The position numbers were made by a program, and so were the translations under genes. Below the pieces are notes generated by a model, which was not told where the DNA came from, made no database searches, and saw only the letters and a list, made by a program, of their open reading frames with translations. Positions 33,301 through 42,871 of a DNA stretch of 55,526 nucleotides are shown here, piece by piece (position 1 is the stretch's first letter; each line of letters begins with the position of its first letter). Origin of the DNA: JBCBXA01 sp039816825 (GTDB lineage: Bacteria; Pseudomonadota; Alphaproteobacteria; Rhizobiales; Rhizobiaceae). The stretch covers positions 1 to 55,526 of the forward strand of contig JBCBXA010000009.1 of NCBI GenBank assembly GCA_039816825.1, given 5' to 3'.

Positions 33301-34197
33301 CTAGGAAGCCCCCTGGGCGCGAGAAACTCTCGGGTCCAACAGATCCCTAAGCCCATCACCGAGCAGGTTGAGACCAAGCACCGTGGTGACGATGGCAAAG
33401 CCCGGCACGAGCGCCAGATGCGGCGCGAGGCTGACCAGCGTCTGGCTTTCAGCCAACATGCGCCCCCAACTCGACATGGGCGGCTGGGTGCCCACGCCAA
33501 CATAGCTGAGGCCCGCTTCAATGATGATCCCCAGTGAGAACTGGATGGTTCCCTGCACGATCAGCAGATTGGCGATGTTTGGCACAATGTGCTCCGCCGA
33601 GATGCGAACGGGGCCTTTGCCCGCCGCGCGCGCCGCCATCACAAATTCGCGCTGCCACCGAGCGAGAGCCGCCCCATAGCTGACCCGCGCAAAGACAGGA
33701 ATGTTGAAGATGCCGATGGCGATCATCGCGTTCCAGACGTTGAAGCCAAAAGCAGCCGTGAGCAGCAAAGCCAGAAGCAGTGACGGAAACGCGAAAATGA
33801 AGTCGCTCAACCGCATGATCGGCTCAGACACCCAGCGCCCGCTTGCCGCCGCCGCGCAGCCAAGCGGCACACCAATGCCCATGCCTATAACCAAAGCAAC
33901 GATGGCGACACCGATACTGGCCCGGGCACCCACCATGACCATGGAAAGCAGGTCGCGGCCCAACTGGTCGGTGCCAAGCACGTAGGCCCATTCACCTCCT
34001 GCAAAGACCGGCGGCTTGAGACGGTTGGGTATGTCCTGGTCCAGTATGCTGTGCGGCGTCCAGATGAAGCTCAACAGCGCCATCGCAAGCACAACCAGCG
34101 TGATTATCGATCCGATCACAACGTTTCGGTTGCGCAGCGCTCGGACCACAAAACTGTTCCCGGCGGATGCCTCGGTTTGAACAGCAACCTCAGCCAC
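33301..34197 (-). CDS. ABC transporter permease (DppC/OppC type)
   Basis: A 298-residue inner-membrane permease with six predicted hydrophobic segments. The N-terminal helix (VVIGSIITLVVLAMALLSFIW) is followed by GTDQLGRDLLSMVMVGARASIGVAI, a hallmark of the DppC class, and by the cytoplasmic EAA-type loop (AARAAGKGPVRISAEHIVPN) that contacts the ATPase. The GTG at 34197 is the preferred start because it overlaps the dppB stop by 8 bases and gives normal length; the frame itself extends to 34272. Confidence 0.92.
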   Translation of the reverse strand: MAEVAVQTEASAGNSFVVRALRNRNVVIGSIITLVVLAMALLSFIWTPHSILDQDIPNRLKPPVFAGGEWAYVLGTDQLGRDLLSMVMVGARASIGVAIVALVIGMGIGVPLGCAAAASGRWVSEPIMRLSDFIFAFPSLLLALLLTAAFGFNVWNAMIAIGIFNIPVFARVSYGAALARWQREFVMAARAAGKGPVRISAEHIVPNIANLLIVQGTIQFSLGIIIEAGLSYVGVGTQPPMSSWGRMLAESQTLVSLAPHLALVPGFAIVTTVLGLNLLGDGLRDLLDPRVSRAQGAS

Positions 34198-35131
34198 GTT
34201 GTCTCGCCGTTCGAATGCGCGGGTCCACAATCGCGTATGCGATGTCGACCAGCAGATTGATGGCAACCACACTCGCGACCAGCATCAGCACAACAGACTG
34301 CACGGTGATCAGGTCGGACTGTCGGATGGCGTTGAAAACCAGACTGCCGAGACCGGGAATGTAGAAAATGTTCTCTATGATGATGGTGCCCGCGATCAGA
34401 AATGCGAACTGCAGGCCCATGATCGTCAGAACCGGAATCAATGCGTTGCGAACACCATGGCGCCAGAGCACTGCGCGCCTAGGCAGACCTTTGGCCCGCG
34501 CCGTCCGCATATAGTCTTCGCCCATGGTCTCGATGAGGGATGATCGCATCACGCGGGCCAGAATGGACGCCTGCGGCAAGGCCAACGCCACTGATGGAAG
34601 GATCAACGCCCGCAAAGCCTGCCAAAACCCCTCATCCCAACCGGGAAACCCGCCGGCAGGCAGAATGCGCCACGTCAGCGCGAAGAACACCACCAGCATG
34701 AGCGCCAGCCAGAAATTCGGGATGGCGATGCCCAGCTGGGTGAGCCCCATGATGCCGCTATCGACCACGGAACCCCGCCGGGACGCCGCCCAGACGCCGA
34801 CCGGGATGGCGATGAGCGTAGACAGCCCCAGCGACAATAGCGCCAGTGGAAGCGAAATCCATATCCGTCCGCCGATCAGCTCATTGACCGGCACATCATA
34901 AGTGTAGGATCGCCCCAAATCACCGGTGACAAACCCCGAGATCCAGCTGGCATAGCGCTCCGGCGCCGACCGGTTGAGGCCCAGCGCTTCCCGCTTGGCG
35001 GCCAGCGTTTCGTCGGTGGCATTGACCCCCAGCGATATCTGGGCCGCGTCGCCGGGCAAAATCTCCGTAACGGCGAAGATGAGAACAGACGCGAAAGCCA
35101 GCGTCGCGACGGCGCAGGCGAGCCGCCGCAA
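34190..35131 (-). CDS. ABC transporter permease (DppB/OppB type)
   Basis: A 313-residue inner-membrane permease. It has the long N-terminal helix and periplasmic part of DppB (EILPGDAAQISLG, ALGLNRSAPERYASWISGFVTGDLGRS) and then the TM core, ending with the ATPase-contact loop (RTARAKGLPRRAVLWRHGVRNALIP). It lies 40 bases after the binding-protein gene and its stop overlaps dppC. It forms the heterodimeric channel with the DppC-type permease. Confidence 0.92.
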   Translation of the reverse strand: MRRLACAVATLAFASVLIFAVTEILPGDAAQISLGVNATDETLAAKREALGLNRSAPERYASWISGFVTGDLGRSYTYDVPVNELIGGRIWISLPLALLSLGLSTLIAIPVGVWAASRRGSVVDSGIMGLTQLGIAIPNFWLALMLVVFFALTWRILPAGGFPGWDEGFWQALRALILPSVALALPQASILARVMRSSLIETMGEDYMRTARAKGLPRRAVLWRHGVRNALIPVLTIMGLQFAFLIAGTIIIENIFYIPGLGSLVFNAIRQSDLITVQSVVLMLVASVVAINLLVDIAYAIVDPRIRTARQRG

Positions 35132-35171
35132 AACCTAGCTGATCATCGCGTCGACACCCGGCTAGCCCCGG

Positions 35172-36662
35172 CTATTCAGCCCAGCTTACGCCCGTGAGAT
35201 CTGTGCCCTGGATCGGCGCGTTCTCCCACATGCCCTTGAGGTCTTTGTTCCAGACACCGTGCTTGGCGAGCTGGAAGAGGAAACCGTTCACCGCATTGTC
35301 TGACAGGATCTGCTGCGCTTCGGCATAGAGCGCATTGGCCTTCTCTGGATCCGCTTCCGCATTCACCTGCTCGATCAGGGCGTCAAAGGCATCATTGTCG
35401 AACTGGAAATAGTAATCGTCGCGGGCATAGATCCCGATATCGAGGGGCTCGGTGTGGGACACGATGGTCAGATCGTAATCCTTGGCGCGGAACACCTCCG
35501 GCAGCCACACATTCCATTCTACAGGGATGATCTGGAGCTCAATGCCGATCTTGCGCAAGTCAGCCGCAATTATCTCACCGCCACGACGGGCATAGGCTGG
35601 CGGCGGCAGCTTGATGGTGGCTTGAAACCCATCCGGGAAGCCAGCTTCAGCAAGCAAAGCCTTGGCTTTCTCTGGATCGTATTCATACGCGCCGGTCAGA
35701 TCCTTATAGGCTGGGTGGTGCGGCGCAAAATGCGTTCCGATAGGCGTGCCATAGCCAAACATGGCACCATCGATGATGGACTGCCGGTTGATGGCGTGGG
35801 CCATCGCCTGCCGCACCTTCAGATTGTCAAACGGCGGCTTGGCATTGTTTGTCGAGAGGATGGTTTCACCTTCGGTGGAACCGATGACCACGTCGAAACG
35901 CGGGTCAGCTTCGAATTGAACGATGTTTTCAGGTGCAGGGAAGTTCGGGAAGGCATCAAGATCGCGGCTCATCATGGCGTTGAAAGCCGCTGCCGGGTCC
36001 GAGATGAAGCGGAAAGTAGCCTCTTCCAGCGCCACTGCGTCGCCCCAATAGTCGGTATTCTTGGTCAGGGTCAGCGAGCTGCCCTTGGTCCACTCGTCGA
36101 ACTTGAACGGGCCTGTGCCGACGGGGTTGGATTTGTTGTCGCCAGCGCTTTCCGGCGCAACCATCACCGCGTCGCCCCAACCAAGCGAAAAGAGCAGTTT
36201 ACCGTCTGCCTGGCTGAGTTTGACGGTCAAAGTGGTCGCATCCGTCGCCTCGACGCTCTCAATCGCTGCATAGAGCGCTTTCTGTGCGTTCTCGGATTCT
36301 TCGGCGGCGATGCGGTCCAACGAGAACTTCGCGTCTTCCGCATCGAAGGTCGTGCCGTCGTGGAACGTCACCCCCTCGGCCAGTGTGAAAACATATGTGA
36401 GACCGTCGTCGGAAATCGCCCAAGAGGTCGCGAGAGCAGGCAAGACTTCGCCATTCTGATTGATGCGAGTGAGGCCTTCGAACACGTTCGCGTAGGTCAC
36501 ATCGTCAATGGCACCTGCAGCACCTGCAGTGGGATCCAGATGCGGTGGCTCCAGCTGCAGACCAATGGAAACACCCGTTTCCGCGTGGCCAGCAGCCAGG
36601 GCAGCGGTGGCGCAGGTAGCAGCCAATGCAACGGAAACGCCGGCAAGAATGAGTTTTTTCAT
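35172..36662 (-). CDS. ABC transporter substrate-binding protein (family 5, peptide/opine/nickel type)
   Basis: A 496-residue periplasmic binding protein. A Sec signal peptide (MKKLILAGVSVALAATCATAALA) is followed by the SBP_bac_5 fold: GLTRINQNGEVLPALATSWA, FTLAEGVTFHDGTTFDAEDAKFSLDRI, PVGTGPFKFDEW and VRQAMAHAINRQSI. ATG 36662 has GGAGG at ideal spacing. It is the specificity component of the transporter encoded immediately downstream. Ligands in this family include peptides, opines, glutathione and some oligosaccharides. The adjacent M20 enzyme suggests an N-acylated or peptide-like ligand. Confidence 0.93.
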   Translation of the reverse strand: MKKLILAGVSVALAATCATAALAAGHAETGVSIGLQLEPPHLDPTAGAAGAIDDVTYANVFEGLTRINQNGEVLPALATSWAISDDGLTYVFTLAEGVTFHDGTTFDAEDAKFSLDRIAAEESENAQKALYAAIESVEATDATTLTVKLSQADGKLLFSLGWGDAVMVAPESAGDNKSNPVGTGPFKFDEWTKGSSLTLTKNTDYWGDAVALEEATFRFISDPAAAFNAMMSRDLDAFPNFPAPENIVQFEADPRFDVVIGSTEGETILSTNNAKPPFDNLKVRQAMAHAINRQSIIDGAMFGYGTPIGTHFAPHHPAYKDLTGAYEYDPEKAKALLAEAGFPDGFQATIKLPPPAYARRGGEIIAADLRKIGIELQIIPVEWNVWLPEVFRAKDYDLTIVSHTEPLDIGIYARDDYYFQFDNDAFDALIEQVNAEADPEKANALYAEAQQILSDNAVNGFLFQLAKHGVWNKDLKGMWENAPIQGTDLTGVSWAE

Positions 36663-36710
36663 CGGGAGTCCTCCAAAAGCTCCGGCCTATATCGCGCCGG
36701 TATTCCGTGC

Positions 36711-37991
36711 CTAGTTTGCGAACAAAAGGCAGTGCAGCGCAAGCGCCATCACCTTCGCGCTGTCCACCATGTCGGCAATCTCAACATATTCATCCGGCTG
36801 ATGCGCCAAATCCAGAATACCTGGGCCGTACGCCACACAGTCTTTGAGATGGCCAAGTCGAGCGATGTGCTTTTGGTCGTAAGAGCCCGGAGAGACCACC
36901 CATTCCGGCGTTACCCCCAGCACTTCCTCCACAGACGCCCGCAGAGCTTGTGGCACAGGCGCCGCCTTGTCAGTCATTTGCGGGTCAATCTGATTGATGT
37001 CGGAAATTCCATATCGGAAGTTGGGGCGCTCCCGAGCCAGACGGTCCAGAAGGCCGGTCACCTCTCCTTGCACCTCATCCAGCGATTCCTCGATCAGATA
37101 GCGCCGATCAATCGTGATACGGCAGCTGTCGGGAACGTTATGCGCTGGCAGCCCGTCAAAGTGCTCATCCTCCCCGCCATGGATGGAGTTGATGTTCATG
37201 GTCGACTGCTTGGCGCCCTCCGGCACAACCGGCATGCAGGTGAACTTACTCGCCAGCTTTGGGAACAGCTCCTTTTCAAAAGCGTCGAGAACCGCCCCCA
37301 TGTGACGGACCGCGCAATCTCCCAAAAACGGCATTGAACCATGGGCAATGCGCCCGTGGGTTTCGATCCGAGCGCTCCAATGGCCACGGTGGCCAAGGCA
37401 CACTCGATCCTTGTTCAAGGGCTCAGGAATGATGACGTGATCAACGCGTGGCTTTGAGAAATAGCCCCGCTCTGCAAGAAACGCGACGCCGCCATAGCCC
37501 CCGGACTCTTCGTCCACCGTGCCAGAGATTTCTATCGCGCCCGGAAAATCGGGAAACTGCTCCAGAAACGCTTCAACTGCGATCACCGACGCGGCCAGCC
37601 CGCCTTTCATATCGCAGGTACCACGACCGTAAATTCGCCCGTCTTTCTCCTCGGCACCAAACGGGTCGAACGTCCAGCCCTGCCCGGCCAGCACCACATC
37701 GATGTGGCTGTTGAAATGGACGCATGGGCCCGGTCCGCGTCCTTCGCGACGGCCTATGACGTTTATCCGTGGGTACTTATCCGTGTCCCCGGGAGTGCCT
37801 TCAGCCCTCACATACTCGACATCAAAACCACCGCGCTTGAGCCGATCACCCAGAAGCTCGGCGCATGGCGTGTAATTCTCACCCGGCGGATTGGTGGTGG
37901 GAATGCGTACCAGAGTCTGGGTGAAAGCAATCAGGTCCTCTCGTGCCTGATCGATGCGGGCGAACAGGCCCGCCTGCTCGCCCGCCTGCAT
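36711..37991 (-). CDS. M20-family metallopeptidase/deacylase (ArgE/DapE-like)
   Basis: A 426-residue di-zinc amidohydrolase. HFNSHIDVVLAGQGW gives the first metal histidine and aspartate, RGTCDMKGGLAA the bridging aspartate, and GTVDEESGGYGGVAFL the catalytic Glu pair. IPEPL supplies another ligand and the dimerisation domain follows. ArgE/DapE-like members remove acetyl or succinyl groups from amino acids. The ATG directly follows the xylA stop, and the binding-protein gene starts 48 bases after this stop, so it joins the sugar genes to the transporter genes. It lacks a signal peptide, so it acts in the cytoplasm on imported substrate. Confidence 0.9.
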   Translation of the reverse strand: MQAGEQAGLFARIDQAREDLIAFTQTLVRIPTTNPPGENYTPCAELLGDRLKRGGFDVEYVRAEGTPGDTDKYPRINVIGRREGRGPGPCVHFNSHIDVVLAGQGWTFDPFGAEEKDGRIYGRGTCDMKGGLAASVIAVEAFLEQFPDFPGAIEISGTVDEESGGYGGVAFLAERGYFSKPRVDHVIIPEPLNKDRVCLGHRGHWSARIETHGRIAHGSMPFLGDCAVRHMGAVLDAFEKELFPKLASKFTCMPVVPEGAKQSTMNINSIHGGEDEHFDGLPAHNVPDSCRITIDRRYLIEESLDEVQGEVTGLLDRLARERPNFRYGISDINQIDPQMTDKAAPVPQALRASVEEVLGVTPEWVVSPGSYDQKHIARLGHLKDCVAYGPGILDLAHQPDEYVEIADMVDSAKVMALALHCLLFAN

Positions 37992-39308
37992 CTAGACGAA
38001 CCTGTTGACCAGGTTCTCAAGATATTCCTGCTTTCCTGAGCGCGGCTTGGGGTTCATGTCCTGGGCGCGCACACATTCCTCGCAATGCTCAAGAGTGGCG
38101 TGGTTCAGAAGCGCCTGGGAGTCTTCGGTATCCCAACCCGAGTAGCGATCATCGACAAACTTCGGCAGCGTGCCGTCTTCCAGCATGGCGGCAGCCGCTT
38201 TGAGCCCACGGGCACAGATATCCATGCCGCCAATGTGTGCGATCAACAGGTCTTCAGGATCGATGGACTGCCGACGCAATTTGGCGTCAAAGTTTGTGCC
38301 GCCAGTGCCGAAACCACCACCTTTGAGAATGTGGTAGTAAGCCAACGCGACCTCCGGCGTGTTGTTGGGGAACTGATCGGTATCCCAACCCGACTGGTAG
38401 TCGTTTCGGTTCATATCGATCGAGCCGAAGATCCCCAGAGCCTGTGCCAGCGCAATCTCGTGCTCGAAGCTGTGGCCGGCCAGAATGGCGTGACCCTGCT
38501 CGATGTTCACTTTGACCTCGTTCTCGAGCCCATGGCGTTTCAGGAAGCCGTACACAGTGGCGACGTCGTAGTCGTACTGGTGCTTTGTCGGCTCCTGAGG
38601 CTTTGGCTCGATCAGTATGGTGCCCTCGAAGCCGATCTTGTGCTTGTACTCCACCACCATGTTGAGGAAGCGCCCAAGCTGTGCGTCCTCTCGGGCAAGA
38701 TCGGTGTTCAGAAGGGTTTCGTAGCCCTCACGACCGCCCCACAAGACGTAGTTCTCGCCGCCTAGCTTGAAGGTCGCGTCCATGCAGGTTTTCACGGTGG
38801 CCGCAGAAAACGCGAAGACTTCTGGATCAGGGTTTGTCGCCGCACCAGACATGTAGCGCGCATGGCTGAACAGGTTGGCCGTGCCCCAAAGGAGCTTCAG
38901 CCCGGTGTCTTCCATTTTTCCCGCAAGATAGTCCGTCATCTCTTCAAGATTGCGGGTGTTCTCGGCGAAGTTCGCACCCTCGGGACGCATGTCGAAATCG
39001 TGGAAGCAGTAATATGGCGCACCGAGCAGGCTGAACATGTCGAACGCCACGTCCGCCTTGCGCTTGGCCAAAGCCATGGTATCGCCGGGAAACCAATCCC
39101 GGTCGAACGTCTGACCACCGAATGGGTCGCCGCCGGGCCAGACAAAATTGTGCCAATAGCAAACGGCAAAACGCAGATGGTCCTCCATCCGCTTGCCCAT
39201 AACCACTTCATTTGGATCATAATGATGAAAGGCCAGTGGATTGGAGCTGACCGCTCCCTCATAGGCAATCTTGCCAGTGTCACCAAAGAAACCGCTTGAA
39301 CCGGCCAT
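37992..39308 (-). CDS. xylA: Xylose isomerase
   Basis: A 438-residue class II xylose isomerase interconverting D-xylose and D-xylulose. FHDFDMRPEG holds the catalytic His and Asp pair; NIEQGHAILAGHSFEHE and DMNRNDYQSGWDTDQFP give the two metal sites. The frame is open to 39380, but ATG 39308 follows GGGAG and begins at the standard length (about 440). It starts 23 bases after xylB and ends right against the M20 gene. With xylulokinase it sends xylose to the pentose phosphate pathway. Confidence 0.96.
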   Translation of the reverse strand: MAGSSGFFGDTGKIAYEGAVSSNPLAFHHYDPNEVVMGKRMEDHLRFAVCYWHNFVWPGGDPFGGQTFDRDWFPGDTMALAKRKADVAFDMFSLLGAPYYCFHDFDMRPEGANFAENTRNLEEMTDYLAGKMEDTGLKLLWGTANLFSHARYMSGAATNPDPEVFAFSAATVKTCMDATFKLGGENYVLWGGREGYETLLNTDLAREDAQLGRFLNMVVEYKHKIGFEGTILIEPKPQEPTKHQYDYDVATVYGFLKRHGLENEVKVNIEQGHAILAGHSFEHEIALAQALGIFGSIDMNRNDYQSGWDTDQFPNNTPEVALAYYHILKGGGFGTGGTNFDAKLRRQSIDPEDLLIAHIGGMDICARGLKAAAAMLEDGTLPKFVDDRYSGWDTEDSQALLNHATLEHCEECVRAQDMNPKPRSGKQEYLENLVNRFV

Positions 39309-39331
39309 ATGAGAACTCCCGCTCGTCTGAA

Positions 39332-40792
39332 TTAGGATTGCGCCGTGACCGAGCTCACAGCGGAGTAAAGAGGCTTCCAACGTTCATAGGCTTGGCCGTA
39401 AGCCTTGGCCATATCAGCATCGGGTTCGACCGTACGGACGATGGGCGGCGGCGTCGCAATGTCACTGAGCGCTTCTCCGCCAGCAGCCAAACGGCCCAGC
39501 CGGGCTGCGCCAAACGCGCCGCCATAGTCGCCGTCTCCGGGCAGATCGACCGGCAGATCCAGCGAAGCCGCCATGATCTCCAACCACAATGGTGACTTTG
39601 AACCACCACCGACCGCCACCACGCGATCCAAGTCTGTGCCAGCCTGCTTAAGCGCCTCAAGATTGTCGCGGAACGCGAAGGCGACGCCTTCCATCACCGC
39701 TCGAGCCATATCTGCCGCTCCATGTTCAACACCGAGGCCAACGAACGCCCCTCGAATCGCAGCATCGTTGTGCGGTGTCCGTTCACCGGACAGATATGGC
39801 AAAAAATGCACAGTGCTGGGCACGTTCGGGAGAGCGCTGGCCTCGTCGGAAAGATCACTGGCAGACTGATTCAAGACGCCAGACAGCCAGTCCATGGAGC
39901 CAGCAGCCGAAAGGATCACACCCATCTGGTGCCAAGTGTCGGGCAATGCATGGCAGAAGGTGTGAACCGCGCTGGCGGCGTTGGGTTTGTAGCTGTCATT
40001 GACCGCAAACAGCACACCGGAAGTGCCCAGCGATACGAAAGCGGAGCCCGGGGCCACTATCCCCTGCCCGACCGCCGAGGCTGCATTGTCTCCGCCGCCG
40101 CCAGCCACAATGACGCCTTTCGGCAGGCCCCAGCCACCGGCAAGCGCATCTCGTAGCTGACCGGAGGCTTCCGATCCTTCGACAAGCCGCGGCATGTGAT
40201 CGAGACTCAAGCCAGTGTCTGCCAGCAGCTCCTCTTCCCAATCCCGCTTGGCCACGTTCAGCCAACCTGTTCCAGAGGCGTCCGACATGTCACTGACCGC
40301 CTCTCCAGTCAGCCAGAGGCGGAGAAAGTCTTTCGGCAACAGCACCATACGCGTCCGTTCAAAAACGTCGGGCTCGTGCTCGCGGACCCACTGAACCTTC
40401 GGCGCCGTGAAACCAGGGAAAACGATGTTGCCGATGCGATCCCGGAACTTCGGATCCGAATCCATCCTCGCTGCTTGAACGTGGCTGCGTGTGTCGTTCC
40501 AAAGCATGCACGGCCTGAGTGCGCTGTCATCGTCCGCCACAAAGGTGGCGCCATGCTGCTGGCCCGACAGACCAATGCCCCGGACAGCCCCCATCTCGTT
40601 GGGATTGGTGGCGGCCAGCCCCTCCATCGCGGCATTGGTCGCAGTCAGCCAATCCTCAGCGTTCTGCTCTGCCCATCCAGACTGCGGGTAGGACGCCTTG
40701 AGCGGCGCAGTGTGGGACGCGACGATCTGCTGATCACCGTCAACCAACACCACCTTCACCCCAGACGTGCCCAGATCGATACCGATATACAT
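39332..40792 (-). CDS. xylB: Xylulokinase
   Basis: A 486-residue FGGY-family kinase that phosphorylates D-xylulose. It begins MYIGIDLGTSGVKVVLVD (phosphate-1 loop), with GLSGQQHGA, the catalytic aspartate region, GGGGDNAASAVG and VAVGGGSKSPLWLEIMA (adenosine motif). The start is set by GGGAGG 7 bases upstream; the frame extends to 40948 without a ribosome site. It is the first gene of the nine-gene minus-strand run, so the operon promoter should lie in 40793-40998, where I recognise no strong promoter. Confidence 0.95.
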   Translation of the reverse strand: MYIGIDLGTSGVKVVLVDGDQQIVASHTAPLKASYPQSGWAEQNAEDWLTATNAAMEGLAATNPNEMGAVRGIGLSGQQHGATFVADDDSALRPCMLWNDTRSHVQAARMDSDPKFRDRIGNIVFPGFTAPKVQWVREHEPDVFERTRMVLLPKDFLRLWLTGEAVSDMSDASGTGWLNVAKRDWEEELLADTGLSLDHMPRLVEGSEASGQLRDALAGGWGLPKGVIVAGGGGDNAASAVGQGIVAPGSAFVSLGTSGVLFAVNDSYKPNAASAVHTFCHALPDTWHQMGVILSAAGSMDWLSGVLNQSASDLSDEASALPNVPSTVHFLPYLSGERTPHNDAAIRGAFVGLGVEHGAADMARAVMEGVAFAFRDNLEALKQAGTDLDRVVAVGGGSKSPLWLEIMAASLDLPVDLPGDGDYGGAFGAARLGRLAAGGEALSDIATPPPIVRTVEPDADMAKAYGQAYERWKPLYSAVSSVTAQS

Positions 40793-40998
40793 GCTTAGCC
40801 TCCCACAGCCCGCATGAACCTGACACGGAGGCACGATGGCGGGCAAGGCGCAGCCTGCCAACATTCTGACAAGCCACATCGATTCATGAGAGAATGCAGA
40901 GAAGCCAACAGCATACCGCCTCCAACCTTTGATGCGGTTGCGGCCCACGCAGCCATGGCTATGTTGCCCGCAAACATTCAGCCAGCCGGAGCCAAACG

Positions 40999-42399
40999 AT
41001 GACCAACATTCCAGCCCGCGAAGAGAGCGACAGCTTTGGCAGCCTGCCCATTCCCCAAGGCGCTTACTACGGGGCGCAGACGGCTCGCTCGCTAATGAAT
41101 TTCCCGATTGGGACCGAGACTCAGCCGCGCCCGCTCATCCACGCGCTGGGCATTGTGAAGCAGGCAGCTGCGCGCGTGAACAATAAGATGGGCAAACTTC
41201 CAGATGATCTGGCCAAGGCTATGGATCAGGCCGCAGGCGAAGTCGCCTCGGGCGAGTTGGACAGCCACTTTCCACTCGTTGTTTGGCAAACGGGCTCCGG
41301 CACACAGAGCAATATGAACGCCAACGAAGTCATCTCGAACCGCGCCATCGAGCTGTTGGGCGGTGAGATTGGCTCGAAATCGCCGGTGCACCCCAATGAT
41401 CACGTCAATATGGGCCAGTCTTCCAACGACACATTCCCCACCGCGATGCACATCGCAGCCGCTAGTCAGATCAATGACGTACTGCTGCCGGGGCTGAAAC
41501 ATCTCCACGCCGCGCTCGAAGCCAAGGTCGACGCGTTCAAAGACATCATCAAGATTGGCCGAACCCACACCCAGGACGCCACTCCGCTGACGCTCGGCCA
41601 AGAGTTTTCGGGCTATACCCACCAGGTCGCCAAAGGCATTGAGCGCGTTGAGCAGGTGCAGGATGGACTTCTGGAGCTCGCGCAAGGCGGCACCGCTGTC
41701 GGCACCGGCCTGAACTCCAAAGTAGGTTTCGCAGAGGACTTCGCCACTGAGGTCGCCAGCCTGACAGGCCTGCCGTTCCGGACGGCCCCTAACAAGTTTG
41801 AGGCGCTCGCAGCCCACGACGCTTACGTCTATGCCCATGGCGCTCTGGCGACGGTCGCAGCCAGCCTGTTCAAGATCGCCAATGACATCCGCCTGCTGGG
41901 CTCCGGGCCCCGGTCTGGTCTCGGCGAACTGAGCCTTCCCGAAAACGAACCTGGCTCGTCCATCATGCCGGGCAAGGTGAACCCGACCCAGTGCGAGGCC
42001 ATGACCATGGTGTGCGCTCAAGTGATGGGCAATCAGGCGACCATGCAGTTTGCAGGCAGCCAGGGGCACTTCGAGCTCAACGTCTACAATCCCGTCATGA
42101 GCAATGCGATGCTGCAGTCCATCCAGCTGCTTGGCGACGCGGCAGTGAGCTTCACCGACCGCTGCGTGGTGGGAATTGAAGCCAATGAGGACAATATACG
42201 CCAGCTGATGGAGCGATCCCTGATGCTGGTGACGGCCCTCAACCCACACATTGGCTATGACAATGCGACCAAAATTGCCAAAGCGGCCCACAAGAACGGC
42301 ACGACCCTGAAGGAAGAAGCCGTTGGCGGAGGCTTCCTCACCGCGGAAGAGTTCGATCGCTATGTCCGGCCGGAAGAGATGATCGGCCCAAAAGCCTGA
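40999..42399 (+). CDS. fumC: Fumarate hydratase class II
   Basis: A 466-residue iron-independent fumarase of the fumarase/aspartase superfamily. TGSGTQSNMNANEVISNRA, HVNMGQSSNDTFPTAMH (substrate Ser/Asn/Asp), GRTHTQDATPLTLGQEF with the active-site His, and the mobile loop GSSIMPGKVNPTQCEA are all intact. It is divergent from xylB and 17 bases upstream of the YaiI gene. It has the housekeeping TCA-cycle role. Confidence 0.96.
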   Translation: MTNIPAREESDSFGSLPIPQGAYYGAQTARSLMNFPIGTETQPRPLIHALGIVKQAAARVNNKMGKLPDDLAKAMDQAAGEVASGELDSHFPLVVWQTGSGTQSNMNANEVISNRAIELLGGEIGSKSPVHPNDHVNMGQSSNDTFPTAMHIAAASQINDVLLPGLKHLHAALEAKVDAFKDIIKIGRTHTQDATPLTLGQEFSGYTHQVAKGIERVEQVQDGLLELAQGGTAVGTGLNSKVGFAEDFATEVASLTGLPFRTAPNKFEALAAHDAYVYAHGALATVAASLFKIANDIRLLGSGPRSGLGELSLPENEPGSSIMPGKVNPTQCEAMTMVCAQVMGNQATMQFAGSQGHFELNVYNPVMSNAMLQSIQLLGDAAVSFTDRCVVGIEANEDNIRQLMERSLMLVTALNPHIGYDNATKIAKAAHKNGTTLKEEAVGGGFLTAEEFDRYVRPEEMIGPKA

Positions 42400-42415
42400 T
42401 CGGCGGTCAGATCGA

Positions 42416-42871
42416 ATGACCGCCATCCGCATCTGGATCGATGCCGACGCTTGCCCGGTGAAGGATGAAACCTACCGGGTCGCTGAGCGCTATAACGTGC
42501 CTGTTTCTGTGGTCGCCAACCAGTATATGCGGGTCCCCCGGGAGCACTGGCTCGATCTGGTCGTGGTCTCGGATGGCTTTGATGCCGCCGACGACCACAT
42601 TGCCGAGAACTGCGACGCTGCATCAGTGGTCATTACAGCGGACATTCTGCTGGCCGAACGATGTCTCAAAAAAGGAGCTTCGGTCATAGGCTCCAACGGC
42701 AAGCCCTTTACCGAAAACTCGATCGGTGGGGCCGTCGCATCACGGGCTCTGATGAACGATCTGCGGGCCATGGGAGAAGTGAGCGGCGGCCCGCCACCCT
42801 TCTCCAAGGCGGATCGCTCGCGCTTTCTACAGGCGCTGGACCTTGCTGTCAGTCGCTTGGTGCGAGCGTAG
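42416..42871 (+). CDS. YaiI/YqxD family protein (UPF0178, DUF188)
   Basis: A 151-residue PIN-like nuclease-fold protein of the UPF0178 family. IWIDADACPVKDE, VVVSDGFDAADDHIAE and VITADILLAERCL hold the conserved acidic residues, and GPPPFSKADRSRFLQALD is the C-terminal signature. Biochemical function is not established; the acidic cluster suggests a metal-dependent nucleic-acid role. Its last 45 bases overlap the convergent acyltransferase gene. Confidence 0.93.
   Translation: MTAIRIWIDADACPVKDETYRVAERYNVPVSVVANQYMRVPREHWLDLVVVSDGFDAADDHIAENCDAASVVITADILLAERCLKKGASVIGSNGKPFTENSIGGAVASRALMNDLRAMGEVSGGPPPFSKADRSRFLQALDLAVSRLVRA

Noticed and set aside
32173..33537. 454-codon plus-strand frame over the ABC ATPase
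   Set aside because: Shadow of the fused ATPase gene, which has two sets of Walker and signature motifs.
35454..37337. 627-codon open frame on the plus strand
   Set aside because: It runs antisense through the binding-protein and M20 genes, both of which have clear motifs; it is a by-product of GC-rich codon use.
41092..42432. 446-codon frame antisense to fumC
   Set aside because: fumC is complete and conserved; no signature in the antisense frame.
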